Translations under genes and position numbers: made by a program
Part shown: positions 1 to 7,580 of the stretch, in pieces
Position numbering within the stretch: the stretch's first letter is position 1
Layout of the letters: each line of letters opens with the position of its first letter
Notes under the pieces: generated by a model
Database searches by the model: none
The model's input: the letters and a program-made list of their open reading frames with translations, nothing else
Told to the model about the DNA's origin: nothing
Assembly: GCA_029213195.1 (NCBI GenBank)
Contig: JARGNI010000010.1
Location: forward strand, 85,679-149,678
From: Verrucomicrobiales bacterium
GTDB lineage: Bacteria; Verrucomicrobiota; Verrucomicrobiia; Verrucomicrobiales; DEV007
Length of the DNA stretch: 64,000 bases
Reading direction: 5' to 3'

Positions 1-746
1 AATCGAAGCTCTTCCCATTGGTAAGCTGACTCCACACCGAGAAAGAACAAAGAGGTGAGCCCGAAGACCCATCGCCGCTGCTGGCTTTGCTGCATCGCCC
101 CCAGGATGACGAGGAATGAGCACAGTATTCCTCCAAAAAGGAGCCACTGTCCCCAACGAGGCATGCTCCCGTCAGAAGCGGGAGCGGAGGCCTCCACGAT
201 GGCACCTGGATCATCGGTCATCGGAATGACGATTTCAGCATTGGACGCCACTCCCATCATCCCGACCCCCATTGCGATTCCGATCGCCAGCCCTGCCGGA
301 ATCAGACCGAAGAGCCAGTTCTTTCGCCAAATGATTCCCGGCCAGGCAAAGATGATAACAGGGACATGAAAAAGCAACACGGCGGCGAGCGTCGCAGCAC
401 CTTCTGCCCCATAGCTCCAGGGGCGCACGTTCAAGCAGAGATAGATCGCCCATAGCAGCACGCCTACCGAAACCAGCCTGCGAAGAGTCTCGATGCGAGA
501 AGAGCTCGCCGGGGCGACGACACCATCAATCCCGTGCGCGATTTCATGAGGACTCCCCATTTCCTGCAAAGCCAAGTCGACCGCGTCCTTTTCGGAATCG
601 CCAGCATCCATCTCTGCCGCGATCCGATCCAGGAGGTCGGACTCGATCTCCGTTCGAATGTCTTCCTTTTGCCTTCGGGATCCCGAGAGACTTTCCTCCA
701 TCTCGTCGAGAAATCCTTCGATTCGTTCACGATTTTCCTTCTTCAT
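1..746 (-). CDS. HAAS-type membrane protein, C-terminus cut by window edge
   Basis: I read this frame directly from the minus strand; it starts at ATG 746 and stays open to base 1, so the protein is partial. The first 75 residues are charged and helical (MKKENRERIEGFLDEMEE...), with the pattern of the HAAS domain that often accompanies PadR regulators. Hydrophobic segments follow around residues 90-105, 118-130, 135-160 and 205-222, so it is an inner-membrane protein. The start lies 20 bp inside the end of the padR gene, so the two are co-transcribed and probably translationally coupled. In known PadR/HAAS pairs the regulator controls the membrane protein; the signal sensed is unknown. Domain call moderately sure, function unknown. 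Confidence 0.6.
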   Translation of the reverse strand, partial: MKKENRERIEGFLDEMEESLSGSRRQKEDIRTEIESDLLDRIAAEMDAGDSEKDAVDLALQEMGSPHEIAHGIDGVVAPASSSRIETLRRLVSVGVLLWAIYLCLNVRPWSYGAEGAATLAAVLLFHVPVIIFAWPGIIWRKNWLFGLIPAGLAIGIAMGVGMMGVASNAEIVIPMTDDPGAIVEASAPASDGSMPRWGQWLLFGGILCSFLVILGAMQQSQQRRWVFGLTSLFFLGVESAYQWEELR

Positions 747-1086
747 GATCACATTCTTCGAGGATGGCGTTTACAGACCTGGTGAAGCGAGCCCACTCCT
801 CGGCTCGAACTCGCTGCACCTTTCTGCCCTCGGCAGTCAGAGAATAGACTTTCCGCTTCTTTCCCTTGGGCGGGATTTCCCACTTCGCACGAATCCAACC
901 CTCTCTTTCCAGTCGATACAGAACCGGATAAAGGGTCCCTTGCTTGAACTCGAAATCCCCATTTCCGCGATCGGCCAACGTCATCAGGATCTCGTACCCA
1001 TACATCGAATTGTCCCGCAGCAGAGACAGCAGCACCAGGTCGGTGCTGCTCCGAATCAGCTCTGAGGAAAATCGTGACGAACCCAT
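727..1086 (-). CDS. PadR family transcriptional regulator
   Basis: This 119-residue protein has the PadR winged-helix layout: ELIRSSTDLVLLSLL, then SMYGYEILMTLADR as the recognition region, then GTLYPVLYRLEREGWI and KRKVYSLTAEG. It is a short PadR (s-PadR) with little beyond the winged helix. It probably binds the palindrome at 1094-1114 just upstream of its start and so represses itself and the overlapping membrane gene. No clear Shine-Dalgarno sequence precedes the ATG, and the AT-rich palindrome contains -10-like hexamers, so the mRNA leader must be short. Family call firm; ligand unknown. Confidence 0.9.
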   Translation of the reverse strand: MGSSRFSSELIRSSTDLVLLSLLRDNSMYGYEILMTLADRGNGDFEFKQGTLYPVLYRLEREGWIRAKWEIPPKGKKRKVYSLTAEGRKVQRVRAEEWARFTRSVNAILEECDHEEGKS

Positions 1087-1093
1087 GCGTCAC

Positions 1094-1114
1094 ATATTAT
1101 GCGTGGCATAATAT
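1094..1114. promoter_or_regulatory. Perfect palindrome, probable PadR operator/promoter
   Basis: ATATTATGC and GCATAATAT form perfect 9-bp arms around a GTG spacer, ending 8 bp before the padR start. On the minus strand the element contains TATTAT and CATAAT, which can serve as a -10 box. Autoregulation through such a site is usual for PadR proteins; the specific link is inferred from position. Confidence 0.7.
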
Positions 1115-1166
1115 AAAAGTCAATAGGTTCCACGAGTGGATAGGAGGAATGCCGATCGCGCTTGCC

Positions 1167-1802
1167 TCAACTCTCCTTCCAAAGCGCGAGCTCTCGACGC
1201 AGGTTGGCTCTTCCTCTCGCCTCGAAGTCCGCAAACTCGGGACTGCGAAAAAGAGTTCCGGAGAGGAGCTGCTCAAGAAGTGCAATCCGACCTTTCCGGA
1301 AGGCTGCCTCGGGAACGGCAGCATACTCCTTGCGGATCGCCCGCCGGTAGACCTCATACGAACCCTCCTCCGCTGCCAGGATACTCAAATCGATGTCACG
1401 AAGAAGGTCCGCCTCCCTGCTCTCCCGGACGCTCTTTTCGTGATCGGTTGCGAGGATGAGTTGCCTGACCGTTTCGATTCGTTCCCAAGGGCAGGAATCA
1501 CGAAACTTCTGCACGAAATATTCGGCACTGGCTGCCTCATTCTCACCGGACAAGGGATCGTAAATCACATCATGAAACCAGATCGCCAGCTCGATGCCCC
1601 TTCGATCCCCTGTCTCAAGTCTCGAGAAGACTCCCAGCATCTGATCGAGATGATCGAGATTGTGATAGCAACGATGCGGCTCCGAATACCGAGCCTCCAA
1701 CTCGCGCCAGAGTTTCTCTGCCGCAGATCGAGCCATCCCCGCTTCTTCGGTGACGCGCAAAAACGAATCCTTTGTCGCAAAATTCCGTTGGCTTCCCGGC
1801 AT
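1167..1802 (-). CDS. Predicted HD-superfamily metal-dependent phosphohydrolase
   Basis: This 211-residue protein resembles the small HD hydrolases of the COG4339 type. Visible motifs are RCYHNLDHL near residue 43, the HD pair in IWFHDVIYD near residue 75, and a later ATDHEK near residue 118, which together would bind divalent metal. It has no signal peptide, so it is cytosolic. The substrate is not known; related proteins are often poorly characterised. It starts 12 bp after the M28 gene ends and is likely the last gene of a parB-M28-HD transcript. An ATG at residue 23 (MARSAAEKLW) is an alternative start, and it matches the usual start of the family better. Confidence 0.75.
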   Translation of the reverse strand: MPGSQRNFATKDSFLRVTEEAGMARSAAEKLWRELEARYSEPHRCYHNLDHLDQMLGVFSRLETGDRRGIELAIWFHDVIYDPLSGENEAASAEYFVQKFRDSCPWERIETVRQLILATDHEKSVRESREADLLRDIDLSILAAEEGSYEVYRRAIRKEYAAVPEAAFRKGRIALLEQLLSGTLFRSPEFADFEARGRANLRRELALWKES

Positions 1803-1814
1803 GGCATCTGTCCC

Positions 1815-2849
1815 CTACCAATCCGGCGAGTATTTCTCGATCAATTGCAGGACGATCTTGGCCGAGATCTCCAGACTCTCCGGGCTCAGTTTGTCCATCG
1901 TATCCGAAGGGGTGTGTTGGTAAGGATATTCGGAGTCGAGAACCTGGAACGCGGGAACGCCAGCAATCACATTGAGAGGAATATGCCCCCCGACCATGGA
2001 TTTCGGACTGATCCCGACCGTGGAACCAAATTCGAGATCCCTTCCCGCTGTGGCCAGATCTCTCGCCATCTTCTGAAGAGAGTGCTGAACCGCAAGGATG
2101 TCCACGACATAGCCACTTCGATCTTTCGTCTCGGCAAGAGCTTCGAGTCCCGCGCTGGGGATCTGGATCGCGGCCCGAATTCGGAGATCCCGCCCTCCTG
2201 ACATGCCCACCAGGATTCCCCAGCCTGGTCGTCGCCTTTCCGGAAGAACGAGCAGTTCTTTCGCGTAGTGCCGACTTCCGTAGAGCCCGTCTCTCGAGGT
2301 AATGCGGGGCCCCTGCGCCTCCTCCCCGTCAAAGAATACCAGCTCGAGCTCCTCGGCGATCGACGGCTGCAAGCGAAGAACCCTCGCCAACTCGAGGAGG
2401 ACCCCAACCCCACTCGCTCCGTCATTCGCCCCGACATGGGAAAACCCTTCGAATCGCTTCGTGTCGTAGTGGGCGCACAAAACACCGTGGATCGGCTCCT
2501 CCCAGCGGTTCGGCCCGAATCGCGCCCTGACATTGACAAATTCCTGCTCACCTGCTGGCGTATCGACAATGAAGCTTTCCCGCTTCACGACCCAGCCCAA
2601 CTCTCCCAACTGATCACCAAGATAGTCCTGGCTCTTCTCCCACGCAGGGGAACCCGTTGGTCTTGGACCGAACCCGACGAGGCTACGAACCTGGGCAAAG
2701 GCAAAGTCGCCGGAGACCTCATCGACCAGCGTAGACTCCGGATCATATTCTCGCTCGGGCTTACCACACCCCGCGAGGAGAAGACCGAAAATCGACAAGA
2801 TGAGAATAACAGGGAACTGTCTTGCGAATACCTGGGAGGATCGAGTCAT
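1815..2849 (-). CDS. M28 peptidase / glutaminyl-cyclase-like lipoprotein
   Basis: The N-terminus has a hydrophobic stretch ending in the lipobox LLLAGC (Cys28), so the mature protein should be a lipoprotein. The M28 fold is marked by CAHYDTK (His127), GANDGASG (Asp143), FFDGEEA (Glu176, Glu177), and a C-terminal YQHTPSD histidine. The spacing and the DGLYGSRH segment resemble glutaminyl-peptide cyclotransferases more than aminopeptidases. The strand that usually carries a conserved Asp (LDMxG or LDLIG) reads LVGMSGG here, so a residue important in glutaminyl cyclases may be missing. It could be a cyclase, a peptidase or an inactive relative. It lies 18 bp downstream of parB. Confidence 0.8.
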   Translation of the reverse strand: MTRSSQVFARQFPVILILSIFGLLLAGCGKPEREYDPESTLVDEVSGDFAFAQVRSLVGFGPRPTGSPAWEKSQDYLGDQLGELGWVVKRESFIVDTPAGEQEFVNVRARFGPNRWEEPIHGVLCAHYDTKRFEGFSHVGANDGASGVGVLLELARVLRLQPSIAEELELVFFDGEEAQGPRITSRDGLYGSRHYAKELLVLPERRRPGWGILVGMSGGRDLRIRAAIQIPSAGLEALAETKDRSGYVVDILAVQHSLQKMARDLATAGRDLEFGSTVGISPKSMVGGHIPLNVIAGVPAFQVLDSEYPYQHTPSDTMDKLSPESLEISAKIVLQLIEKYSPDW

Positions 2850-2867
2850 GCCGTCGACAGGACGATC

Positions 2868-3791
2868 CTAATCCAGTGAAATCCCCATCAACTCGAGAAC
2901 ACGGCCCAGGTCCTCGTTGCCATAGTATTCGATCTCGATCTTGCCGCGCTTGTCGCCATGTTGGATCGCCACATTCGTCGCGTATCGACTCCGCAGCTGA
3001 TCCTGGATCTGTCGAATGTAGGCTTCGGCCTGGGGAGAGACTTTGCCCTTCTTTGGCTTTTTCGCCGTGGTCTTCCCGTTGATCTGCTCCGATACCAATT
3101 TCTCGGTATCACGGACATTCAATTTCTTGCGGACCACCATGTCCGCGAGGAGACGCTGTTCGGCCTTGGTCTTGATCCCCAGAATGGCCTTGGCATGACC
3201 GGAGGAAATCAATCTCTGCGAGACGAGGTTCTGCACCTCCGGATCGAGGTCGAGGAGGCGGATGGAATTGGAAACCGTAGCGCGATTTTTCCCCACCCGC
3301 TGGGCGATCTCGTCCTGCTTGAGACCAAAATCACTGGCGAGTCGAGCATAGGCCTCTGCCTCTTCGAGAGGATCGAGATCTTCCCGTTGAAGATTCTCGA
3401 TCAGCGCCATCTCGAGAACGTCGCGATCGGAAGCCTCCCGCAAGATGATGGGAACTTCCTCGAGCCCGAGCTTGGTCGAGGCTCGCCAGCGTCGTTCTCC
3501 GGCGATGAGTTCGTAGCTCCCCGCGACCTCTCGCACGATAAGCGGCTGAATCACTCCATGCTCACGAATCGAATCGACCAACTCGTCGAGATTGTCTTCG
3601 TGAAATCGTTTCCTCGGCTGGAGCGGCGAGGGAACCACCTTCTCCAGCGAGACTCGGAGCACGCGCTCTCCTGTTGCCGCATCCGATTCATCCGCCTTGG
3701 AAGGCCCGGCGACGGGAACGGAATCCGGCGTGCGAATCAGGGCATTGAGCCCCTTTCCGAGCCCTTTTTTGGCGGATTTCCCGGATGGCAT
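2868..3791 (-). CDS. parB: ParB chromosome-partitioning protein
   Basis: This 307-residue protein has the full ParB plan: a basic N-terminus with KKGLGKGLNALI, the CTP-binding domain with QPRKRF and GERRWRAS, the ENLQREDLDPLEEA box, a helix-turn-helix (LKQDEIAQRVGKNRATVSN), and a C-terminal dimerisation region after a lysine-rich linker. ParB binds parS sites, loads as a CTP-dependent clamp and organises the replication-origin region with ParA. No parA is adjacent: the upstream gene is a glutaredoxin and the downstream gene an M28 lipoprotein. I found no intact parS palindrome in the window. Start ATG 3791 gives the standard N-terminus. Confidence 0.95.
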   Translation of the reverse strand: MPSGKSAKKGLGKGLNALIRTPDSVPVAGPSKADESDAATGERVLRVSLEKVVPSPLQPRKRFHEDNLDELVDSIREHGVIQPLIVREVAGSYELIAGERRWRASTKLGLEEVPIILREASDRDVLEMALIENLQREDLDPLEEAEAYARLASDFGLKQDEIAQRVGKNRATVSNSIRLLDLDPEVQNLVSQRLISSGHAKAILGIKTKAEQRLLADMVVRKKLNVRDTEKLVSEQINGKTTAKKPKKGKVSPQAEAYIRQIQDQLRSRYATNVAIQHGDKRGKIEIEYYGNEDLGRVLELMGISLD

Positions 3792-3831
3792 GAAGAAGAC
3801 GTGTAAGTAGACTTAGAGCATCGAAAGATGG

Positions 3832-4215
3832 CTACTCGATGATGCGGACATTCGGAGTCCCACCGCCCATGTTAGCTCTTGCTTCCGCTTCCATCGCAGC
3901 ATGCTGCTCGTCGGTGCAGGCCGAGTCGATCGGGGCGTCCGGAGCTTCATCACTCTTGGCAAGCAAACCCTGCTCGGTCATCCAGGCTTCGACTTCCTCC
4001 CCACTGACATCCGCGAGCATCGTCCCATTGACCACGACACAGGGAGACAGCGGCTGACCGCTTTTCTGCTCCATTTCCCAGCGAAATGCGGGATTCTTGA
4101 TGATGTCTTTCTCTTCCCACTCAAGCCCATACTTCCGGAAAACGGAGCGAACACCTTCGCTCCAGCCGCAGAAAGTCTTGAGGTAAGCCGTTATTTCGAT
4201 GTTTTGATCTGCCAT
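3832..4215 (-). CDS. Glutaredoxin-family protein with CGWS active site
   Basis: The 127-residue product from ATG 4215 begins MADQNIEITAYLK and has the thioredoxin-fold order beta-alpha-beta. The active site reads FCGWSEG, with Ser replacing the second Cys, as in monothiol (CGFS-like) glutaredoxins. The cis-Pro strand appears as LSPCVVVNG, with an extra Cys before the valines. A short acidic tail with ACTDEQ and GGGTPNVRIIE follows the fold. The frame extends upstream to 4341, but those extra residues match nothing in the family, so I chose 4215. Thiol redox or iron-sulfur handling are both possible. It ends 40 bp before parB. Confidence 0.8.
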   Translation of the reverse strand: MADQNIEITAYLKTFCGWSEGVRSVFRKYGLEWEEKDIIKNPAFRWEMEQKSGQPLSPCVVVNGTMLADVSGEEVEAWMTEQGLLAKSDEAPDAPIDSACTDEQHAAMEAEARANMGGGTPNVRIIE

Positions 4216-4426
4216 GATAAAAGAGGATAGTTTCGTGAAAACAAGTAAGCCACCCTCCGAGAATTCGCAAATCCCATCGGACTGATTCGCAAATGTAGGT
4301 TTCGACGTCGGCACCTCGCCCAGATTCCTTTTCTCCTCCATTCATCCACGGCCCGAGCTGGCGCCCCGGATTGCCGCACCCGCATGATTTCACGGTTTCC
4401 ATCGACTCAGACTTGGGTATACTTTT

Positions 4427-5815
4427 ATGACCCCTCATTTTCTCATGATTCCAAAGTCATTGTCTGCGCTCATCCTGGTTGTTGGCGCCTTCTCCCTTGT
4501 ATCTCTGACCAGTTGTGAGAAAGCCGCGCCCCTTGTCGAGAGGGTGAAGTCCGCACTCGACCGGGAAGTGATCACCGATGAAGAGGTGACTCCCGTCGTT
4601 GTCGACATCCCGCCGCCACCCGAGCCCGTCGCGATGGAGCCGATCATCAACAAGGAGGCCCGCGTCTCCATTCTCGGTTATCACGACTTCACCGAAGGGC
4701 GCTCGAGCAACGACATGGTCCTGAATATCGACGATTTTCGGCGACAGATGGAAGCGATCAAGGCGGCCGAACTCCCTGTCATCAGCATGCGTCAGTTTCT
4801 CGATTGGAAACAGGAGAAGGCCGACATCCCGGAGCAATGCGTCATGATCACGATCGACGATGGCTGGAAGGCGACCCACACTCTTGCCATGCAGGTGCTC
4901 AAGGAATTCGATTTTCCTTTTACCGTGTTTCTCTACAAGAATTACATCGGCGTTGGGGGACGGTCCATGACCCACGAAGAAGTTCGTGAAATTGCCGCGA
5001 ACGGCGGCACCCTCTCCAGCCACTCGATCAGTCACCAGAACATGTCGAAACGTGGAGGACGCTCCGAGGAAGCCTACACCGAGTGGCTCAAGGAAGAACT
5101 CGAAGAATCTTACCGATTCCTCGAAGAAACATTTGGGGACACCGGCGCCGTTGTGAAGACTTTTGCCTTTCCCTATGGAATCTACAACGACCAGGTGCTC
5201 CAGCTCGCCCAGGATTTCGGCTACGAAGCCTGCTTCACCGTCAATGGAAAGAAGACCAACTGGGACACGAAGGACATGGAGATCGGACGGTATGTTGTCC
5301 ATGGGACGACCCTGGCGAACTTTGATCCCGCTCTCAATTTTGGAGGCGGAAACCTGACGACATCAGGAAGAAAGCTCATGACGGAGGCGACGACCGAGGA
5401 CGGCACCGAAAGAGGCCCCCTCGTCACGGTTCGCCCTCCTGACGGTTCGCTCATCGGCAACCGACTCCCCCTCATCGAGGTCGACCTCGGAAAGCTGGAA
5501 GGAGTGCGGCCTGACAGCATCACGATGAGGATTTCCGGCTTTGGAAAAGTGCCCCACACCTTTGACACCGAGACCGGGAAACTCACCTACCAGATTCCCC
5601 AGCGACTTCGCCTGAACGAAAGCTCGGTCCAGGTCAGCTTTCGACATGCCGGAAATGACGATACGGAAAAGATCGGATGGATGTTTTCTCTCGACCGCAC
5701 CGCGGACTACCTCTCCTCCGAGATGACCACTCCGGGGAGCAACGAGACGCTTCCTCGTCCCGATGCCTCGGAGGAGGCTGAAACTGGCTCCCCAACTGCC
5801 TCGCCGTCCCTCTGA
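4427..5815 (+). CDS. Polysaccharide deacetylase (NodB) lipoprotein
   Basis: A hydrophobic leader ends in the lipobox LTSC (Cys30), followed by a proline-rich linker. The NodB domain spans roughly residues 75-300: MITIDDGWK carries the catalytic Asp pair, LSSHSISHQNM the metal-binding His pair, and TFAFPYG the third motif. It should remove acetyl groups from a cell-envelope or environmental polysaccharide. The last 150 residues form an extra beta-rich domain (PPDGSLIGNRLPLIEVDLG onwards) and a Ser/Thr/Pro tail. A second ATG at 4445 (MIPKSLSAL) gives a tighter signal peptide, and a TATACT box sits only a few bases before 4427, so the true start may be 4445. Confidence 0.88.
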   Translation: MTPHFLMIPKSLSALILVVGAFSLVSLTSCEKAAPLVERVKSALDREVITDEEVTPVVVDIPPPPEPVAMEPIINKEARVSILGYHDFTEGRSSNDMVLNIDDFRRQMEAIKAAELPVISMRQFLDWKQEKADIPEQCVMITIDDGWKATHTLAMQVLKEFDFPFTVFLYKNYIGVGGRSMTHEEVREIAANGGTLSSHSISHQNMSKRGGRSEEAYTEWLKEELEESYRFLEETFGDTGAVVKTFAFPYGIYNDQVLQLAQDFGYEACFTVNGKKTNWDTKDMEIGRYVVHGTTLANFDPALNFGGGNLTTSGRKLMTEATTEDGTERGPLVTVRPPDGSLIGNRLPLIEVDLGKLEGVRPDSITMRISGFGKVPHTFDTETGKLTYQIPQRLRLNESSVQVSFRHAGNDDTEKIGWMFSLDRTADYLSSEMTTPGSNETLPRPDASEEAETGSPTASPSL

Positions 5816-5890
5816 CGACCCCGAACTTTCCGAGGCAGCCCGCGTCGGCTCCTCCCCCCTTTTCCGATTTCCCTCCTCCCCCTTTCTCTT

Positions 5891-7234
5891 ATGTTCAATT
5901 CCCTTTCTGACAATCTCCAGGAAACCTTCAAGAAGCTTCGCGGACACGGCAAACTCTCCGAGAAGAACATCTCGGACGCCCTTCGCGAAATTCGACTGGC
6001 TCTTCTCGAGGCTGATGTCGAGTTCAGTGTCGCCAAGGACTTCATCGCCCGCGTCAAAGAACAGGCGATGGGCGAGACCGTGCTGAAGAGCATCAAGCCG
6101 GGGCAACAAATCGTGAAGATCTTCAACGATGAGCTCGCCGAGCTCCTCGGTGGAGACGCCGCCCCTCTCGATCTCAATCCACCGGCCCGTATTCTGATGG
6201 TCGGACTGAATGGTGCGGGAAAAACGACTACCTCGGCCAAGCTCGCCCTGCATCTCCGCAAGGAGGGTCGCCGGCCACTTCTGATCGCCTGCGACTTGTA
6301 TCGCCCTGCGGCGGTGGAGCAATTGGTAACTCTCGGAAAACAGATCGATGTCCCGGTTTTCCGGCCCGAGCCGGGAGAGACCGATGTTCTCAAGGTCGCC
6401 AAGGCCGCCTTGAAGTGGGCCGAAGATCAGAATGGCACCGCCTTCATCTTCGATACCGCCGGTCGCCAGGAAGTCGACGATGCCTTGATCGAAGAACTGA
6501 AAGGGCTCAAGAAATTCCTCGATCCACGCGAAACCCTTCTCGTCGCGGACTCTGCCACCGGTCAGCAGGCCGTGAGCGTTGCCGAGACTTTCGACAACAG
6601 CATCGGCGTGACTGGACTGGTCCTGACCAAGCTCGACGGAGATGCCCGGGGCGGAGCCGCTCTTTCAATGCGGACGGTCACCAACAAGCCGATCAAGTTT
6701 GCTGGTGTCGGAGAGAAGATGTCCGACTTCGAAGCGTTCGTCCCCGATCGGATGGCAGGACGGATCCTCGGCATGGGTGATGTCGTCGGCCTCGTCGAGG
6801 CAGCCGCCGAAGCCATGGACGAGCAGGAGGCCCTCCGCATGGCGGAGCGGATGAAAAAGTCGAAGTTCGACTTCGACGACTTCCTTGCCCAGATGCGAAT
6901 GATGAACAAGATGGGTGGTCTCCAGAACATCCTGGGCATGATGCCCGGGATGGGAGACAAGCTCAAGGGAGTCGATCTCGACGAGAAGCGGATGAAACAT
7001 GTCGAGGCGATCGTTCTCTCGATGACTCCGAAGGAGCGAAGCCGACCCGAGATCATCAAGGCATCCCGTCGGAAACGGATTGCGGCCGGTAGCGGCACCA
7101 GCGTGACCCAGGTCAATGGGCTCCTCAAGCAGTTCGGCCAGATGCGCAAGATGATGCGCAGCAAGGGCAAGATGAACCAGATGATGAAACAGTTTGGTGG
7201 CGGCGGAGGCATGGGAGGAAAGCTCCCGTTTTAA
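5891..7234 (+). CDS. ffh: Signal recognition particle protein Ffh
   Basis: This 447-residue GTPase has the SRP54 layout: an N-domain helical bundle, the G domain with GLNGAGKTTTSAKLA (near residue 105), DTAGRQEVDD (near 189) and TKLDGDARGG (near 246), and a methionine-rich M domain from about residue 325. Repeated MNKMGG, MMPGMGD and QMRKMMRSKGKMNQMMKQ segments form the signal-sequence and 4.5S RNA binding surface. The C-terminus is glycine-rich. It targets nascent membrane and exported proteins to FtsY and the translocon. No rpsP-rimM-trmD operon follows, unlike in many bacteria; instead a repeat region does. Confidence 0.97.
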   Translation: MFNSLSDNLQETFKKLRGHGKLSEKNISDALREIRLALLEADVEFSVAKDFIARVKEQAMGETVLKSIKPGQQIVKIFNDELAELLGGDAAPLDLNPPARILMVGLNGAGKTTTSAKLALHLRKEGRRPLLIACDLYRPAAVEQLVTLGKQIDVPVFRPEPGETDVLKVAKAALKWAEDQNGTAFIFDTAGRQEVDDALIEELKGLKKFLDPRETLLVADSATGQQAVSVAETFDNSIGVTGLVLTKLDGDARGGAALSMRTVTNKPIKFAGVGEKMSDFEAFVPDRMAGRILGMGDVVGLVEAAAEAMDEQEALRMAERMKKSKFDFDDFLAQMRMMNKMGGLQNILGMMPGMGDKLKGVDLDEKRMKHVEAIVLSMTPKERSRPEIIKASRRKRIAAGSGTSVTQVNGLLKQFGQMRKMMRSKGKMNQMMKQFGGGGGMGGKLPF

Positions 7235-7281
7235 AGCGCCCCTGCTTTCCAGCCAGATCGTAATTCCGGCAACGGACACCC

Positions 7282-7530
7282 TCGGAACGCTTGTGCATCC
7301 CGCTACGGGAGGAACGCGGCGCGAGGTTTGCAGCGGATGGAGGGACAACGTCCTCGTTGTCCGCGGTCGAGAAGGGGCTGCGAGAGCGACAGGTCGGAAC
7401 GCTTGTGCGTTCCGCTACGGGAGGAACGCGGCGCGAGGTTTGCAGCGGATGGAGGGACAACGTCCTCGTTGTCCGCGGTCGAGACGGGGCTGCGAGAGCG
7501 ACAGGTTGGAACGCTTGCGCGTTCCCCTAC
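7282..7530. repeat. 112-bp tandem repeat made of palindromic segments
   Basis: Two full copies (7282-7393 and 7394-7505) and the start of a third (from 7506) repeat with an exact 112-bp period and only a few mismatches. Each unit contains two perfect inverted repeats: GGACAACGTCCTCGTTGTCC, and GGAACGC-TTGT-GCGTTCC (perfect in copy 2 and nearly so in the other copies). All three frames on the plus strand are open, but this reflects composition and not a gene. The element fills most of the 346-bp gap between ffh and the rlmI-like gene; I see no gene there. Related sequence occurs at 13236-13260. Confidence 0.92.
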
Positions 7531-7580
7531 CTCCCTGATCCAGCGGAAAGGCCCGCCATTCCGAGTGATCCTCCAAGCCG

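Noticed and set aside
1074..2201. 375-codon open frame on the plus strand
   Set aside because: It lies antisense to the HD and M28 genes, whose products have clear motifs; its own translation is Arg/Leu-rich and motif-free.
4230..4242. GTTTCGTGAAAAC, similar to a parS site
   Set aside because: It lacks the perfect TGTTTCACGTGAAACA palindrome and has one base too few in the centre; a chance match is more likely.
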